In this document: positions 17,333-25,997 of the stretch, piece after piece
How the letters are laid out: the number at the start of each line of letters is the position of its first letter
Numbering within the stretch: position 1 is the first letter of the stretch
From: Lysobacter enzymogenes
GTDB lineage: Bacteria > Pseudomonadota > Gammaproteobacteria > Xanthomonadales > Xanthomonadaceae
Assembly: GCF_017355525.1 (NCBI RefSeq)
Contig: NZ_CP067395.1
Span: forward strand, 3,999,001 to 4,063,000
Reading direction: 5' to 3'
Length of the DNA: 64,000 nucleotides
Translations under genes and position numbers: made by a program
The notes under the pieces: generated by a model
Told to the model about the DNA's origin: nothing
Seen by the model: only the letters and a program-made list of their open reading frames with translations
The model's database searches: none

Positions 17333-18442
17333 TCAGCCGCGGTGCGCGCGCGCCAGGTATTCGGCCGACTGCATCTCGATCAGGCGCGAGGCGGTGCGCT
17401 CGAACGCGCCGGTCAGGCGCTCGCCGCGGTACAGCGCGGTCGGCGCGTCGGCGGCGGTGCAGACCAGGTTGACGTGGCGGTCGTAGAACTCGTCGATCAG
17501 GTTGACGAAGCGCCGCGCCGGGTCGTCGTTGCGGCCGTCGAACAGCGGAATGCCGCCGAGCAGCACGGTGTGGTATTCGGTCGCGATCTCGATGTAGTCG
17601 CTGGCCGCGCGCGGGCCTTCGCACAGCGCGGCGAAGTCGAACCAGGCGTGGCCGTCGGCGCGCGCGCGCACCGGGATGTCGCGGTCGTCGATGCGCAACG
17701 GCCCGGTTTCCGGCGCGCAGCCGGCCGCCAGTTCCTTCCAGCGCGCCGCCATCCACGGCTCGGATTCGGCGTCCAGCGGCGCGCGGTAGACCGGCGTGCG
17801 GGTCAGCGCGCGCAGCCGGTAATCCTGCTGGCTGTCGAGCAGCAGCACCTGGCAGTGCGCCTGGATCTGCGCGATCGCCGGCTTGAAGCGGTCGCGCTGC
17901 AGGCCGTCGGCGTACAGGTTCGGCGGGTCGATGTTGGAGGTGGTGACCAGGGTCACGCCCTCGGCGAACAGGCGCTCGAGCAGCCGTCCGAGCAGCATCG
18001 CATCGCCGATGTCGATGACGAAGAATTCGTCCAGCACCAGCACCCGCAGGCTGTCGCGCCATTCGCGCGCGATCTTGGCCAGCGGGTCGCTCTGGCCGGC
18101 GTGCGCGCGCAGTTGCGCGTGGACCTCGCGCATGAAGCGGTGGAAGTGGGTGCGGCGCTTCTCGCGGATCGGCAGCTGTTCGTAGAACAGATCGATCAGG
18201 AAGGTCTTGCCGCGGCCGACCCCGCCCCACAGGTACAGCCCGCGCACGCCTTCGCGCGGCTTGCCGCGCAGGCGGTCGAACAGGCCGGGTTCGGGCGCGC
18301 CGACGAGCTGGGCCTGGATCCGGTCGAGCTCGCGCAGCGCCGGGTGCTGGGCGGCATCGTCGCCCCAGTCGCCGCGGGCGACGCCGGCGGCGTAGGCCTG
18401 CGACGGCGTGGCCGCCGCGTCGGCTCGAAGGTTCGCGCTCAC
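17333..18442 (-). CDS. zapE: ZapE, AFG1-like cell-division ATPase
   Basis: The protein has 369 residues. Walker A is GGVGRGKT at about residues 73-80 within GLYLWGGVGRGKTFLIDLFY, and Walker B is VLVLDEFFVID (about 134-144). Both, together with HFHRFMREVH, are hallmarks of the AFG1/ZapE family. The enzyme is a cytoplasmic ATPase that associates with the Z-ring and influences FtsZ polymers in other proteobacteria. The GTG start at 18442 overlaps the upstream stop as GTGA, indicating translational coupling to the LprI-domain gene. Confidence 0.92.
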   Translation of the reverse strand: MSANLRADAAATPSQAYAAGVARGDWGDDAAQHPALRELDRIQAQLVGAPEPGLFDRLRGKPREGVRGLYLWGGVGRGKTFLIDLFYEQLPIREKRRTHFHRFMREVHAQLRAHAGQSDPLAKIAREWRDSLRVLVLDEFFVIDIGDAMLLGRLLERLFAEGVTLVTTSNIDPPNLYADGLQRDRFKPAIAQIQAHCQVLLLDSQQDYRLRALTRTPVYRAPLDAESEPWMAARWKELAAGCAPETGPLRIDDRDIPVRARADGHAWFDFAALCEGPRAASDYIEIATEYHTVLLGGIPLFDGRNDDPARRFVNLIDEFYDRHVNLVCTAADAPTALYRGERLTGAFERTASRLIEMQSAEYLARAHRG

Positions 18443-19488
18443 GGCTTCAGCACGCGGCCGCCGGCCGACATCAGCCGCACCGGCACCTGTTCCTGGTAAC
18501 CGTCCGACCAGGCGTCGACCGCGGCCGGCAGCTTGCCGGTCCAGGCCGGATCGCTGCTGTAGTAGCGCAGTTCGGCGTGGCCCTGCTTGTCCTCGGCGCG
18601 GATCGCCGCCCACTGGCGGCCGTCGTCGGCCTGGATCAGCAGCGCGCGCATGTCGACCGCGACGCCGCGCACGTAGCCGTTGGTGACCTGGGCCTTGAGT
18701 TCTTCGTCGCGGCGGGTGTCGGTGACGTCGAGACGTTCGACCAGGGCGTCGTAGTCGTCGCCGATCAGCGCGCGCAGGCGCGCGTCGTCCTCGGGCTTGA
18801 GCACTACGCCGAGGTCGAGCAGGGTCCAGTGGGTCGTCGCCACCGCGGCCGGCAGGCCGGGCAGGTAGCGGCCGCTGAAATGCACGCCCATGCCGGCGCC
18901 GCAGTCGCTGCCGGTGTGCTGCTGTTCGATCTGGATCTGGCGGTGGAAGCGGTGGAAGGTCAGTTCGCAGGCGGCGTTGTCGCCCTGGCCCTTGAACGCC
19001 ATCTCGCTGTCGCCGGCCTTGCGCGCGCGGCCCGACAGCAGGCCGGTGTTGGCGCCGGAACTGGCTTGCAGCTCCAGTTCGTAACGGTCGTCGCCGGCCG
19101 GCTTGAGCGCGAGCGTGGCGGTGCCGTCGCTGCGGGTCCACTCGCCGGCCCAGTCGAACTTGCCCGCGACCGCGGCCGGCTTGAGCTCGGTCAGGCGGCC
19201 GACGTAGGCCATGCGCAGGCAGCGCACCTGGCCGTCGCAGCGGTCGCGTTCGCGCAGCCAGGCTTGCTGGTCTTTCTTGAGTTCGCCGCGGTAGTCGCTG
19301 GCCTTGAGCGCGGCGGCGTAGGCGCCGGCGAGTTCGCCGTCGCGCTGGCGCAGCACCGGGTCGGTGCAGATGGCTTGTTCGTTGCGGCTTTTGGCTTTGC
19401 CGCAGTCGATGCCGGCGGCGGCGGCCGGCAGCGCGGCCGCGGCGAGCGCGGCGGCCAGCGGCAGCGCCAGGCGGGGGGGAAGGCGCAT
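18439..19488 (-). CDS. Secreted protein with LprI-like N-terminal domain
   Basis: The protein has 349 residues with a signal peptide (1-25, AAA-G). Residues about 26-100 have the LprI / lysozyme-inhibitor-type pattern: CGKAKSRNEQAICTDPVLRQRDGELAGAY, then LKKDQQAWLRERDRC and CLRMAYVGRL, with four cysteines that probably pair. The remaining ~240 residues are beta-rich and not recognised (FDWAGEWTRSDGTATLAL suggests a lipocalin-like start). It is probably periplasmic; lysozyme inhibition is a family association, not shown here. It is coupled to zapE by a GTGA overlap, which is odd for a periplasmic protein. Confidence 0.75.
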   Translation of the reverse strand: MRLPPRLALPLAAALAAAALPAAAAGIDCGKAKSRNEQAICTDPVLRQRDGELAGAYAAALKASDYRGELKKDQQAWLRERDRCDGQVRCLRMAYVGRLTELKPAAVAGKFDWAGEWTRSDGTATLALKPAGDDRYELELQASSGANTGLLSGRARKAGDSEMAFKGQGDNAACELTFHRFHRQIQIEQQHTGSDCGAGMGVHFSGRYLPGLPAAVATTHWTLLDLGVVLKPEDDARLRALIGDDYDALVERLDVTDTRRDEELKAQVTNGYVRGVAVDMRALLIQADDGRQWAAIRAEDKQGHAELRYYSSDPAWTGKLPAAVDAWSDGYQEQVPVRLMSAGGRVLKP

Positions 19489-19514
19489 GGGGGAAGCGTC
19501 CTGGTCGGTCGGGT

Positions 19515-20222
19515 TCAGACGGGCGCGGCGCCGCCGGCGTCGTGGTCGGCGCTGCCGTCGATGGGCGGCGGCAGGTGCGGGCGCACCGAGTTCTTGATCG
19601 CGCCGCGCAGGTCGATCAGGCGGCGGTGGAAGAAGTGCGAGGTGTCGGGCATGCGCACCAGCTCGGGCGGCTGGCGCAGGCCGCCGATCCAGGCGTAGAC
19701 CGCTTCGGGATCGACGATCTCGTCGGCCTCGCCCTGGATCACGATCCACGGATAGCCGCTGGGCGGGGCGATGCGGTCGAAGTCCCAGCGTCCGGCCGGC
19801 GGCGCGATCGACAGCAGCAGCTTCGGTTGCAGTTCGTCGGCCATGCGCAGCGACACGTAGGCGCCGAAGCTGAAACCGGCCAGCCACAGCTGCGCGTCGG
19901 GACGCTGCGCGCGCACCCACGCGGCGACCGCGCGCAGGTCGTCGCATTCGCCTTCGCCCTGGTCGAATTCGCCTTCGGAACGGCCGACGCCGCGGAAGTT
20001 GAAGCGCACCGTGGCCGCGCCGGATTCGCGCAGCGAGCGCGCGGCCATGGTCACGACCTTGTTGTGCATGGTCCCGCCCTCGGTCGGCAGCGGGTGGCAG
20101 ACGATGGCGACGATCGGGCGAGGCGGCGCTTCGGGCGCTTCCACGATGGCCTCGATCGCCCCGGCCGGACCGGCCAGGGTCAGCGCGGCGCTGGCGTCGC
20201 TGGGAAAGGCGGGGTTGCTCAT
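19515..20222 (-). CDS. Alpha/beta hydrolase, COG2945 type
   Basis: The protein has 235 residues. The family signature CHPLPTEGGTMHNKVV is near residues 42-57. It is followed by RFNFRGVGRSEG, the nucleophile elbow GFSFGAY (Ser about 118), the acid GEADEIVDP and the His in DTSHFFHRRL. Length and motifs match small cytoplasmic hydrolases related to dienelactone hydrolase, usually of unknown substrate. An alternative in-frame start nine bases upstream (MRGM) cannot be excluded. It ends 26 bases before the LprI-domain gene and is probably in one transcript with it and zapE. Confidence 0.87.
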   Translation of the reverse strand: MSNPAFPSDASAALTLAGPAGAIEAIVEAPEAPPRPIVAIVCHPLPTEGGTMHNKVVTMAARSLRESGAATVRFNFRGVGRSEGEFDQGEGECDDLRAVAAWVRAQRPDAQLWLAGFSFGAYVSLRMADELQPKLLLSIAPPAGRWDFDRIAPPSGYPWIVIQGEADEIVDPEAVYAWIGGLRQPPELVRMPDTSHFFHRRLIDLRGAIKNSVRPHLPPPIDGSADHDAGGAAPV

Positions 20223-20350
20223 GCCGCGCATGATACGGGGCGGCGTGCAGCGGGTGTTACGGCGGCGTGTGCGCGGCGGCGGCGGCCAAGGCGGGCAAAT
20301 CGCGGCGGTTCGGCGGGCCGGGTCGAGGGGGTGTCGCGTCGGAGCGCAAG

Positions 20351-20525
20351 GCGTCGGGCCTGAAGGCCTTCCCGCAACCGCATCGGGCTTCGGTCGGCGC
20401 GCTCGTTGCCTCGGCCCATCGCAGTGCAAGGCCGTTGCACAAAACGTATCCGGCCCGACGCTGCTCCCACGCATGCGGCCGACGCCCGATGCGGTGGTGC
20501 GCGGGCCTTCAGGCCCGACGCTTTC
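20351..20525. repeat. Family B inverted-repeat pair, copy 2
   Basis: GCGTCGGGCCTGAAGGCC at 20351 is matched by its inverse GGGCCTTCAGGCCCGACGC ending near 20521. Between them lie about 125 bases that include further GC palindromes. It fills most of the 323-base gap 20223-20545, in which no gene is seen. Confidence 0.75.
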
Positions 20526-20545
20526 GGCGCCGATCGCCGCGCCGC

Positions 20546-22339
20546 TTACTTCGGCAGCAAGTCGAAACCCAGCAACACCGGATCGTGATCGGAACTGCGC
20601 CACGGCCCCGCGCCGCCGGCGCGATAACCGGCGCTCTCGGGTTCGTCGGCGTTGGTGTGCCACTCGGCCGCGCCGCGCAGCGTCGCCGCCAGCGCCGGCG
20701 ACAGCAGCGCGTGGTCGAGCCGGCCGAGTTCGCCGTCGTAGACGTAGCTGTAAGGCGCGGCGACCTTGGCCGCGGCGAACGCGTCCTGCCAGCCGGCCGC
20801 GTACAGCTCGCGCAGCGGTTGTTCCTGAGCGTAGGCGTTGAGGTCGCCGACGATCATCGTCAGCTGGCCGCCGCTGCGGGTCGGGTCGGTCTTCAGCCAC
20901 GCGTCCAGGCGCCGCGCCGAATCGCTGCGCAACACGTTCCAGCAGGCCGCGCCGTCGCCCTGGTCGCGGTCGCCGCCTTCGGCGTCGCGGCAGCCCTTGG
21001 ACTTGAAATGGTTGGCCGCGACCACGAACGCCGGGCCGCGCCGGCCGTCGGCGCCGAGCGCTTCGAACGCCTGCGCCATCGGCACCCGCGAGTGGGTGCC
21101 GAACGGGCCCTGGGTCAGGGTCGCGGCGAGCCCGCGCGCGGCCACGCGCTGGCCGCGGTAGATCAGGCCGACCCGGATCAGATCGCCGCCGGGGCCGCGC
21201 ACGGCCGACGCGCACGGCTGCTTGCACGGCGCGGCGTAGCGCCAGTCCTGGGCGCCGCCGCCGGCGGCGTCGGCGCGGTCGAGCGCGGACACCAGTTGCG
21301 CCAGGGTCGAATCGGGGCCGTAGCCGTCGTTCTCCAGTTCCATCAGCGCGGCCACGTCGGGGTTCATCGCGTGGATGGTTTCGACCAGCTTGGCCAGCTG
21401 GGCGTGGAACTCGGCTTCGCTGCGGGCGCCGCGCGGGGTCGGGAAACCGCCGCTGCGGCCGTCGCCGTTGAACAGGTTTTCCAGGTTGAACGCGGCGATG
21501 CGCAGGCTGCCGTCGACCCGCGGCGGCTGTTGCGGGCGCGGCGCCGCCTGCAGCTGCGGCGCATGCTCCAGGCGCAGGCCGGGGCGGCCGTTGCGCGGCA
21601 GGGCGATGCCTTCGAGCGCGTCGAGGCGGCTGCCGCTGCGCGCGGCGTAGGCCGCGTCGCCGAGCGCGTCGCCGCTGAGGGTCAGGCGCCGGCGCAGGTT
21701 GTCGGCGGCGACCGCGCGCGCGGCTTCGCTGCCCGGTGCGGCGCGTTCGCCCGGCTGCCACAGCGGGCCGTCGAAGGCGGCTTCGACGGTGCCGCGTTCG
21801 CGGTCGCGGTCGGCCAGGGTCAGCGGCGCGGCGATGCGCACGCGCATGCCGGCCAGGGCGTGCCAGTCGGGCGCGGCGCCGACGACGGTCGGGGTCAGTG
21901 CGCGCAGTCGTTTGTCGAGCGCGCGCGAACGCAGCGGTTCGACCTGGGCGGCGTCGATCGCCAGCAAGGTGTCGGCGCCGCCCTTGCCGGCGCCGCCCTT
22001 GCCGCCGACCGGCAGCGCGGCGCGGCGCACGGGGCCGGCGACTTCGACGGTCTGTCCCGGCGTCAATGCGGCCGCGGCCGGGCCGAGCACCCAGATCGCG
22101 TCCGAGGTCGCGGCGTCGCCGTCGCCGGCGTCCTGCAGCAGCCAGCCCGGCTGGCCGTCGGCGTCGGGCAGCGCGGCGGTGACCACGCCGGCCACGCGCA
22201 CCGGCGCGGCGGCGCCGGCGGACTGCAGCGTCCCGATCGGCACCGTCGCGGCCGCGCCGCGGTCGGCATGCGGCGCGCTGGCGCAGGCGGCCAGCAGCAG
22301 GCAGGGCGCGAAGGCGAGGGCGGGGCGGATGCGCGTCAT
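20546..22339 (-). CDS. Lipoprotein endonuclease/exonuclease/phosphatase-family nuclease (ExeM/NucH-like)
   Basis: The protein has 597 residues. The signal peptide ends in a lipobox (LLLAAC, Cys about residue 19). The N-terminal ~240 residues contain an OB-fold-like region (VRVAGVVTAALPD, GWLLQDAGDGDAATSDAI, PGQTVEVAG) as in extracellular nucleases such as ExeM. The C-terminal EEP domain has LRIAAFNLENLFNGDG, DVAALMELENDGYG (catalytic Glu), VVAANHFKSKGC, IVGDLNAYAQEQP, LDHALLS and SSDHDPVLLGFDL, a full catalytic set. It probably degrades extracellular DNA while anchored in the outer membrane. It is monocistronic. Confidence 0.9.
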   Translation of the reverse strand: MTRIRPALAFAPCLLLAACASAPHADRGAAATVPIGTLQSAGAAAPVRVAGVVTAALPDADGQPGWLLQDAGDGDAATSDAIWVLGPAAAALTPGQTVEVAGPVRRAALPVGGKGGAGKGGADTLLAIDAAQVEPLRSRALDKRLRALTPTVVGAAPDWHALAGMRVRIAAPLTLADRDRERGTVEAAFDGPLWQPGERAAPGSEAARAVAADNLRRRLTLSGDALGDAAYAARSGSRLDALEGIALPRNGRPGLRLEHAPQLQAAPRPQQPPRVDGSLRIAAFNLENLFNGDGRSGGFPTPRGARSEAEFHAQLAKLVETIHAMNPDVAALMELENDGYGPDSTLAQLVSALDRADAAGGGAQDWRYAAPCKQPCASAVRGPGGDLIRVGLIYRGQRVAARGLAATLTQGPFGTHSRVPMAQAFEALGADGRRGPAFVVAANHFKSKGCRDAEGGDRDQGDGAACWNVLRSDSARRLDAWLKTDPTRSGGQLTMIVGDLNAYAQEQPLRELYAAGWQDAFAAAKVAAPYSYVYDGELGRLDHALLSPALAATLRGAAEWHTNADEPESAGYRAGGAGPWRSSDHDPVLLGFDLLPK

Positions 22340-22484
22340 GGCGGGCTCGGGGTCGAATGAGCGGCCATTATCCGCACCCGGATTGCGGATCGTCGTGTGC
22401 CGTCTGGCGGCAACGCGGCCGCTGGTCGGCGCTGTCGGCGCGGGTCCGGCGCCGCGCAGGCGACGGCCAGCGGCGCAAACGAAA

Positions 22485-22504
22485 GCGCCGCCCGAAGGCG
22501 GCGC
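22485..22504 (-). terminator. Rho-independent terminator of the cytochrome c gene
   Basis: GCGCCGCC and GGCGGCGC form a perfect 8-bp stem with a CGAA/TTCG tetraloop. On the minus strand it is followed by TTTCGTTTGCG. It lies about 30 bases beyond the stop codon at 22536. Confidence 0.8.
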
Positions 22505-22535
22505 GGTTCGTGCGGCCGTGCGCGAGCGCGGCGGC

Positions 22536-23051
22536 TTACTTGATGTTGCTGAGCATCCAGTCGACCGTCGCGGCGACCTGCTCGTTGGTCAGCGCCGGGT
22601 TGCCGCCCTTCGGCGGCATGATCCCGGACGTGCCGGTGAAGCCTTCGATGGCGTGCTTGTGCAGGGTGTCCTTGCCCTTGGGGATGCGCGCCGACCAATG
22701 CGAGGCGTCCAGGGTCGGGGCGCCGCCGGCGCCGGACTTGTGGCAGCCCGCGCACAGGCTGTCGAAGATCACCTTGCCGTCCTTGGTGCCGCCGTAAGCG
22801 ACCTGCGAGGCCGCCTTGGCCGCCGCCGCGGCGACCGCCGCCTGCTGCGCCGCCGCGCCGGTGGCGCCGGCGTAGACCGCGCCGGTCGGGGCGATGCGGT
22901 TCTCGGTGCGGGCCGCCGCGCGCGGATCGATCTCCTGCGGCAGCTGCTTGTGGACGAAATAGGCCGCGATCATCAGGCCGAGGGTCACCAGCATCAGGAA
23001 GCCGATCACCATCGAGAATTTCTTCAGGAATTCAAGGTCGTAATTGCGCAC
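22536..23051 (-). CDS. Membrane-anchored cytochrome c5-type protein
   Basis: The protein has 171 residues. A transmembrane anchor lies at about residues 9-31 (FSMVIGFLMLVTLGLMIAAYF), then an Ala-rich linker. A single c-type haem domain has CAGCH (haem attachment), SGIMPPKGGNPALTNEQV with the axial Met, and DWMLSNIK at the end. The most likely start is the GTG at 23051 (RNYDLEFLKKF); the longer open frame lacks coding character. It is probably an electron carrier on the periplasmic face of the inner membrane. Confidence 0.85.
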   Translation of the reverse strand: MRNYDLEFLKKFSMVIGFLMLVTLGLMIAAYFVHKQLPQEIDPRAAARTENRIAPTGAVYAGATGAAAQQAAVAAAAAKAASQVAYGGTKDGKVIFDSLCAGCHKSGAGGAPTLDASHWSARIPKGKDTLHKHAIEGFTGTSGIMPPKGGNPALTNEQVAATVDWMLSNIK

Positions 23052-23339
23052 GGTCCACCTATTGCGTGCGCCCCGCCCGGGGGCGCATCGAGCCATCGAC
23101 GTGGCCGCCACCGGGGTTCGGCGCGACCGCTGCACGGACCCGCCCTGGGACGGTCCGCCTTCCGCCGCCAGGGCGGAATCGCGGGCCGGGAATGCCGGTC
23201 GGGTAGTTCCGCCGGACAGTTTAGCCCAAAGCCCGGCCCGCGCGGCCGGCTCCGGCGCGGACGTGCGCGCGACCCGCCAGGCCCCGCCGCTGCGGGCTTT
23301 GCGCCGTGTATGGGGGTGCGATCCTGCGACTTGTGCGCC

Positions 23340-23368
23340 TTGCGCCGGCCCGCGGCCGCCCCTATAAC
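23340..23368 (+). promoter_or_regulatory. Candidate sigma-70 promoter for the yjf operon
   Basis: TTGCGC and TATAAC are separated by exactly 17 bases, and TATAAC is the only good -10 in this GC-rich gap (23052-23500). It would give a leader of about 125 bases before yjfI. No GG-N10-GC sigma-54 element, as used by classical psp operons, was found here. Confidence 0.4.
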
Positions 23369-23500
23369 CTTCCCGTTCCATGAGCACGGTCACGGACGAT
23401 GATCGCGGCGGGCCACCGGGCGCCGCCCGCGCCGCGCCCCTGCGATCCGGACGCCCGCGCCGCACCCGTCTTTCAAGGACTCTCCCTCAAGGACCGCCCT

Positions 23501-23917
23501 ATGTCCCGCTGGACCACGCACGAACTGATCGCCCGCTTGCAAGCCACCTTCGGCGCCGAAAACGTCGAAGAAGTGCCGACCGCCGACGGCGCGATCCAGG
23601 TGACCCTGCCGGAGAGCGGCGACCTGGGCATCACCATCGCCCTGACCGACCGCGAGATCTTCGTCTCCACCCCGCTGGTCGAATCCGGCCAGGTGCGCGA
23701 CGTGGCCGGCTTCAACGAGGCCTGCCTGCGCCTGAACCCGATCAACCCGCTGTCCAACCTGGGCCTGACCACCATCAACGACCGCGACGTCTACATCGTG
23801 TTCGGCGAGATGGCGCCCGACTCCAGCGCCGAGCAGATCGAGCTGGAAATCCGCACCCTGGCCGACAACGCGATCGACGCGGTGGAAGCCCTCAAGTCCT
23901 ATCTGGTGAGCGCATGA
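23501..23917 (+). CDS. yjfI: YjfI-like DUF2170 protein
   Basis: The protein has 138 residues, soluble and acidic. Features include LPESGDLGITIALTDREIFV, LNPINPLSNLGLTTINDRDVYIVFGEM and a C-terminal helix. The composition and its position immediately before a PspA homologue identify it as DUF2170/YjfI. The start at 23501 has an AAGGA site. The stop overlaps the next start as ATGA. The function is unknown; homologues always sit beside PspA-family genes, so it is likely a partner of that protein. Confidence 0.85.
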   Translation: MSRWTTHELIARLQATFGAENVEEVPTADGAIQVTLPESGDLGITIALTDREIFVSTPLVESGQVRDVAGFNEACLRLNPINPLSNLGLTTINDRDVYIVFGEMAPDSSAEQIELEIRTLADNAIDAVEALKSYLVSA

Positions 23918-24678
23918 GCATCCTGCAGAAGATCCTGACCCTGTTCCGCGGTACCGCGCACGAGGCCGGCCAGGCCGTCGTCGACGCCAACGCGCTGAAG
24001 ATCCTGGATCAGGAAATCCGCGACGCCGGCACCGAGCTGGCGCGTTCCAAGGAAGAACTGACCAAGGTCATGGCGCAGCGCCAGCTGCAGGCCAACCGCA
24101 GCAAGGACCGCTTCGTCAAGAAGGCCGAGTACGAGACCTACATCGCCGGCGCGCTGCGCAAAGGCGACGAGCAGCTCGCGCGCGAAGTGGCCGAGCGCCT
24201 GGCCGCGGTCGAGAACGACCTGAAGAACGACGAGCAGGCGATCAACAGCTTTGATGCCAGCATCAACCAGCTCAAGACCGCGATCACCGCGACCGAGCGC
24301 AAGCTGGCGCGGGTCAAGCAGCAGGTCGACACGGTCAAGGCCACCGAGGCGGTGCAGCGCGCGCAGACCGCGGTCGCCTCGCGCCACTCCGGCGCGAACG
24401 GCAAGGTCACCACCGCGCTGGATTCGCTCGAACGCATCCAGCAGCGCCAGGCCGAGCGCGGCGCGCGCCTGGAAGCGGCGGCGCAGCTGGAGTCGGAAAG
24501 CGGCGACGGCGATCTGAACAAGCGCCTGGAAGCGGCCGGCTTGCTGCCGGAGTCGACCAGCGTCGACAACATCCTCGAGCGTTTCCGCGAAAAGCCGGTG
24601 CAGCAGCTGAGCCACGAGCCGGCGGCGCTGCCGGCGGCGGAAGTGCGCGAGGCCGACAAGGTCGAGCGCAAGGACTGA
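23914..24678 (+). CDS. yjfJ: PspA/IM30-family protein (YjfJ-like)
   Basis: The protein has 254 residues and is almost entirely coiled coil from residue 30 to 200. It starts with a short amphipathic helix (MSILQKILTLFRGTAHEAGQ) that in PspA/Vipp1 binds stressed inner membrane. The family has an ESCRT-III-like architecture. This is the YjfJ branch rather than PspA itself: the context is yjf and no PspF or PspBC is present. It is translationally coupled to yjfI. Confidence 0.88.
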   Translation: MSILQKILTLFRGTAHEAGQAVVDANALKILDQEIRDAGTELARSKEELTKVMAQRQLQANRSKDRFVKKAEYETYIAGALRKGDEQLAREVAERLAAVENDLKNDEQAINSFDASINQLKTAITATERKLARVKQQVDTVKATEAVQRAQTAVASRHSGANGKVTTALDSLERIQQRQAERGARLEAAAQLESESGDGDLNKRLEAAGLLPESTSVDNILERFREKPVQQLSHEPAALPAAEVREADKVERKD

Positions 24679-24721
24679 CCGCGTTTCCGGCGCGCGACAG
24701 GTGGCGCCGGAGCATGATTTT

Positions 24722-24786
24722 CGCGGTCGCGGCTCGCGCCGCTCCTACAGGGAGCTCATGTAGGAGCGGCGCGAGCCGCGACCGCG
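24722..24786. repeat. Family A repeat as a perfect 28-bp inverted repeat
   Basis: The arms 24722-24749 and 24759-24786 are exact reverse complements around a 9-base loop. The right arm begins TGTAGGAGCGGCGCGAGC. The halves are arranged tail-to-tail, opposite to the 87-bp copies. It lies inside the operon, between yjfJ and the ion-channel gene, where the RNA would fold into a very stable hairpin. Confidence 0.9.
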
Positions 24787-24922
24787 ACAGATCCGTTGCG
24801 GCGAACCCCGCCTTCGGGCGCGCACCCTGCCCCGCAAACCACGCGCACCACCGGCGCACGACGCGCCGCTCCCAGGGAAAACGGATGTCGAAACCGCGCA
24901 CGCGACGCCGCAGGCCCGCGCC

Positions 24923-25972
24923 ATGATCGTCCTGGGCAAGCTCTACCGCAGCCTGCGCGGGCACCTGCGCCGGATCAGCTGGGGCGTGGTCGCCGCCGCG
25001 CTGGCGGCGCACATGAGCCTCACCTGGCTGCTGCTGGCCGCGGCCGGCGAAGCCAAGCTGCTGGGCTGGGATTCGTTCGTCTATTACTACGTGACCACGG
25101 CCAGCACGATCGGCTACGGCGACCTGTCGCCCGGCAGCGCCGCGGGCCGCTGGGTCGCGGCGCTGTTCGTGATGCCCGGCGCGATCGCCTTGTTCGCTTC
25201 GATCCTGGCCAAGACCAGCGCCGGCCTGCTCAATTTCTGGAAGCGCCATCAGGTGGGCAAGATGAGCTACGAAGACCTGTGCGGCCATACCGTGCTGATC
25301 GGCTGGCACGGCCGCGAATCGCAACGGCTGGTGCAGCTGCTGCTGGCCGACGCCAATACCGACGACGAAGGCATCGTGCTGGTCGCCGAAGGGCTCGGCG
25401 AGAACCCGCTGCCGGACCAGATCCGCTTCGTCGCGGTCGATTCCTACGCCGATTGCGGCGAGTACGAACGCGCCGCGCTGGCCGGCGCGGCGCGGGTGAT
25501 CGTGCACGCGGCCGACGACGACCGCTCGCTGGCGGCGGTGTTCGCGGTGATGGCGCAACAGCCGTCCGCGCACATCGTCGCCCACTTCGAATTGGCGGCG
25601 GTGGCGCAGCTGGTGCGCAACCATTACCCGCATGTGGAATGCACCCGGCCGCTGCACGTGGACGTGATCGCGCGCGCCGCGCAGGACGCCGGCAGTTCGC
25701 TGGTGGCCGGCGAATGGCTCGGCGCCGGCGGGCCGACCCAATTCAGCTTGCAGGTGCCGGCCGCGGCCGCGCCGGTGCGCGCGGGCAAGCTGGCCGCGGC
25801 GTTCCGCAGCGAATCGGCGCTGTGGATCGGCTACCGCGACGGCCGCACCGCCGCGCCGGTACTGAATCCGCCCGATCATGTCGAGATCGCGCCGGGCACA
25901 TTGTTGTATTACCTTGCCGACGCGCGCATCGACGGCGCGCGCCTGCCGTGGGCGTCGCTCGCGGCGGCCTGA
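24923..25972 (+). CDS. Two-TM potassium-type ion channel with cytoplasmic regulatory domain
   Basis: The protein has 349 residues. TM1 is at about 20-40. The pore loop has selectivity filter TTASTIGYGDLSP (about 58-70, GYGD). TM2 is at about 78-97. A cytoplasmic region (from VLIGWHGRESQRLVQLLL) resembles a Rossmann RCK/TrkA-N domain, with loss of the glycine-rich GxGxxG motif. The C-terminal ~80 residues have an RCK-C-like feel (ALWIGYRDGR). It is inserted between yjfJ and yjfK, an arrangement also known from other genomes carrying this module. It suggests ion gating linked to membrane damage. Confidence 0.85.
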   Translation: MIVLGKLYRSLRGHLRRISWGVVAAALAAHMSLTWLLLAAAGEAKLLGWDSFVYYYVTTASTIGYGDLSPGSAAGRWVAALFVMPGAIALFASILAKTSAGLLNFWKRHQVGKMSYEDLCGHTVLIGWHGRESQRLVQLLLADANTDDEGIVLVAEGLGENPLPDQIRFVAVDSYADCGEYERAALAGAARVIVHAADDDRSLAAVFAVMAQQPSAHIVAHFELAAVAQLVRNHYPHVECTRPLHVDVIARAAQDAGSSLVAGEWLGAGGPTQFSLQVPAAAAPVRAGKLAAAFRSESALWIGYRDGRTAAPVLNPPDHVEIAPGTLLYYLADARIDGARLPWASLAAA

Positions 25973-25997
25973 AGAAACGAATCGCGAGGGCATCGGG

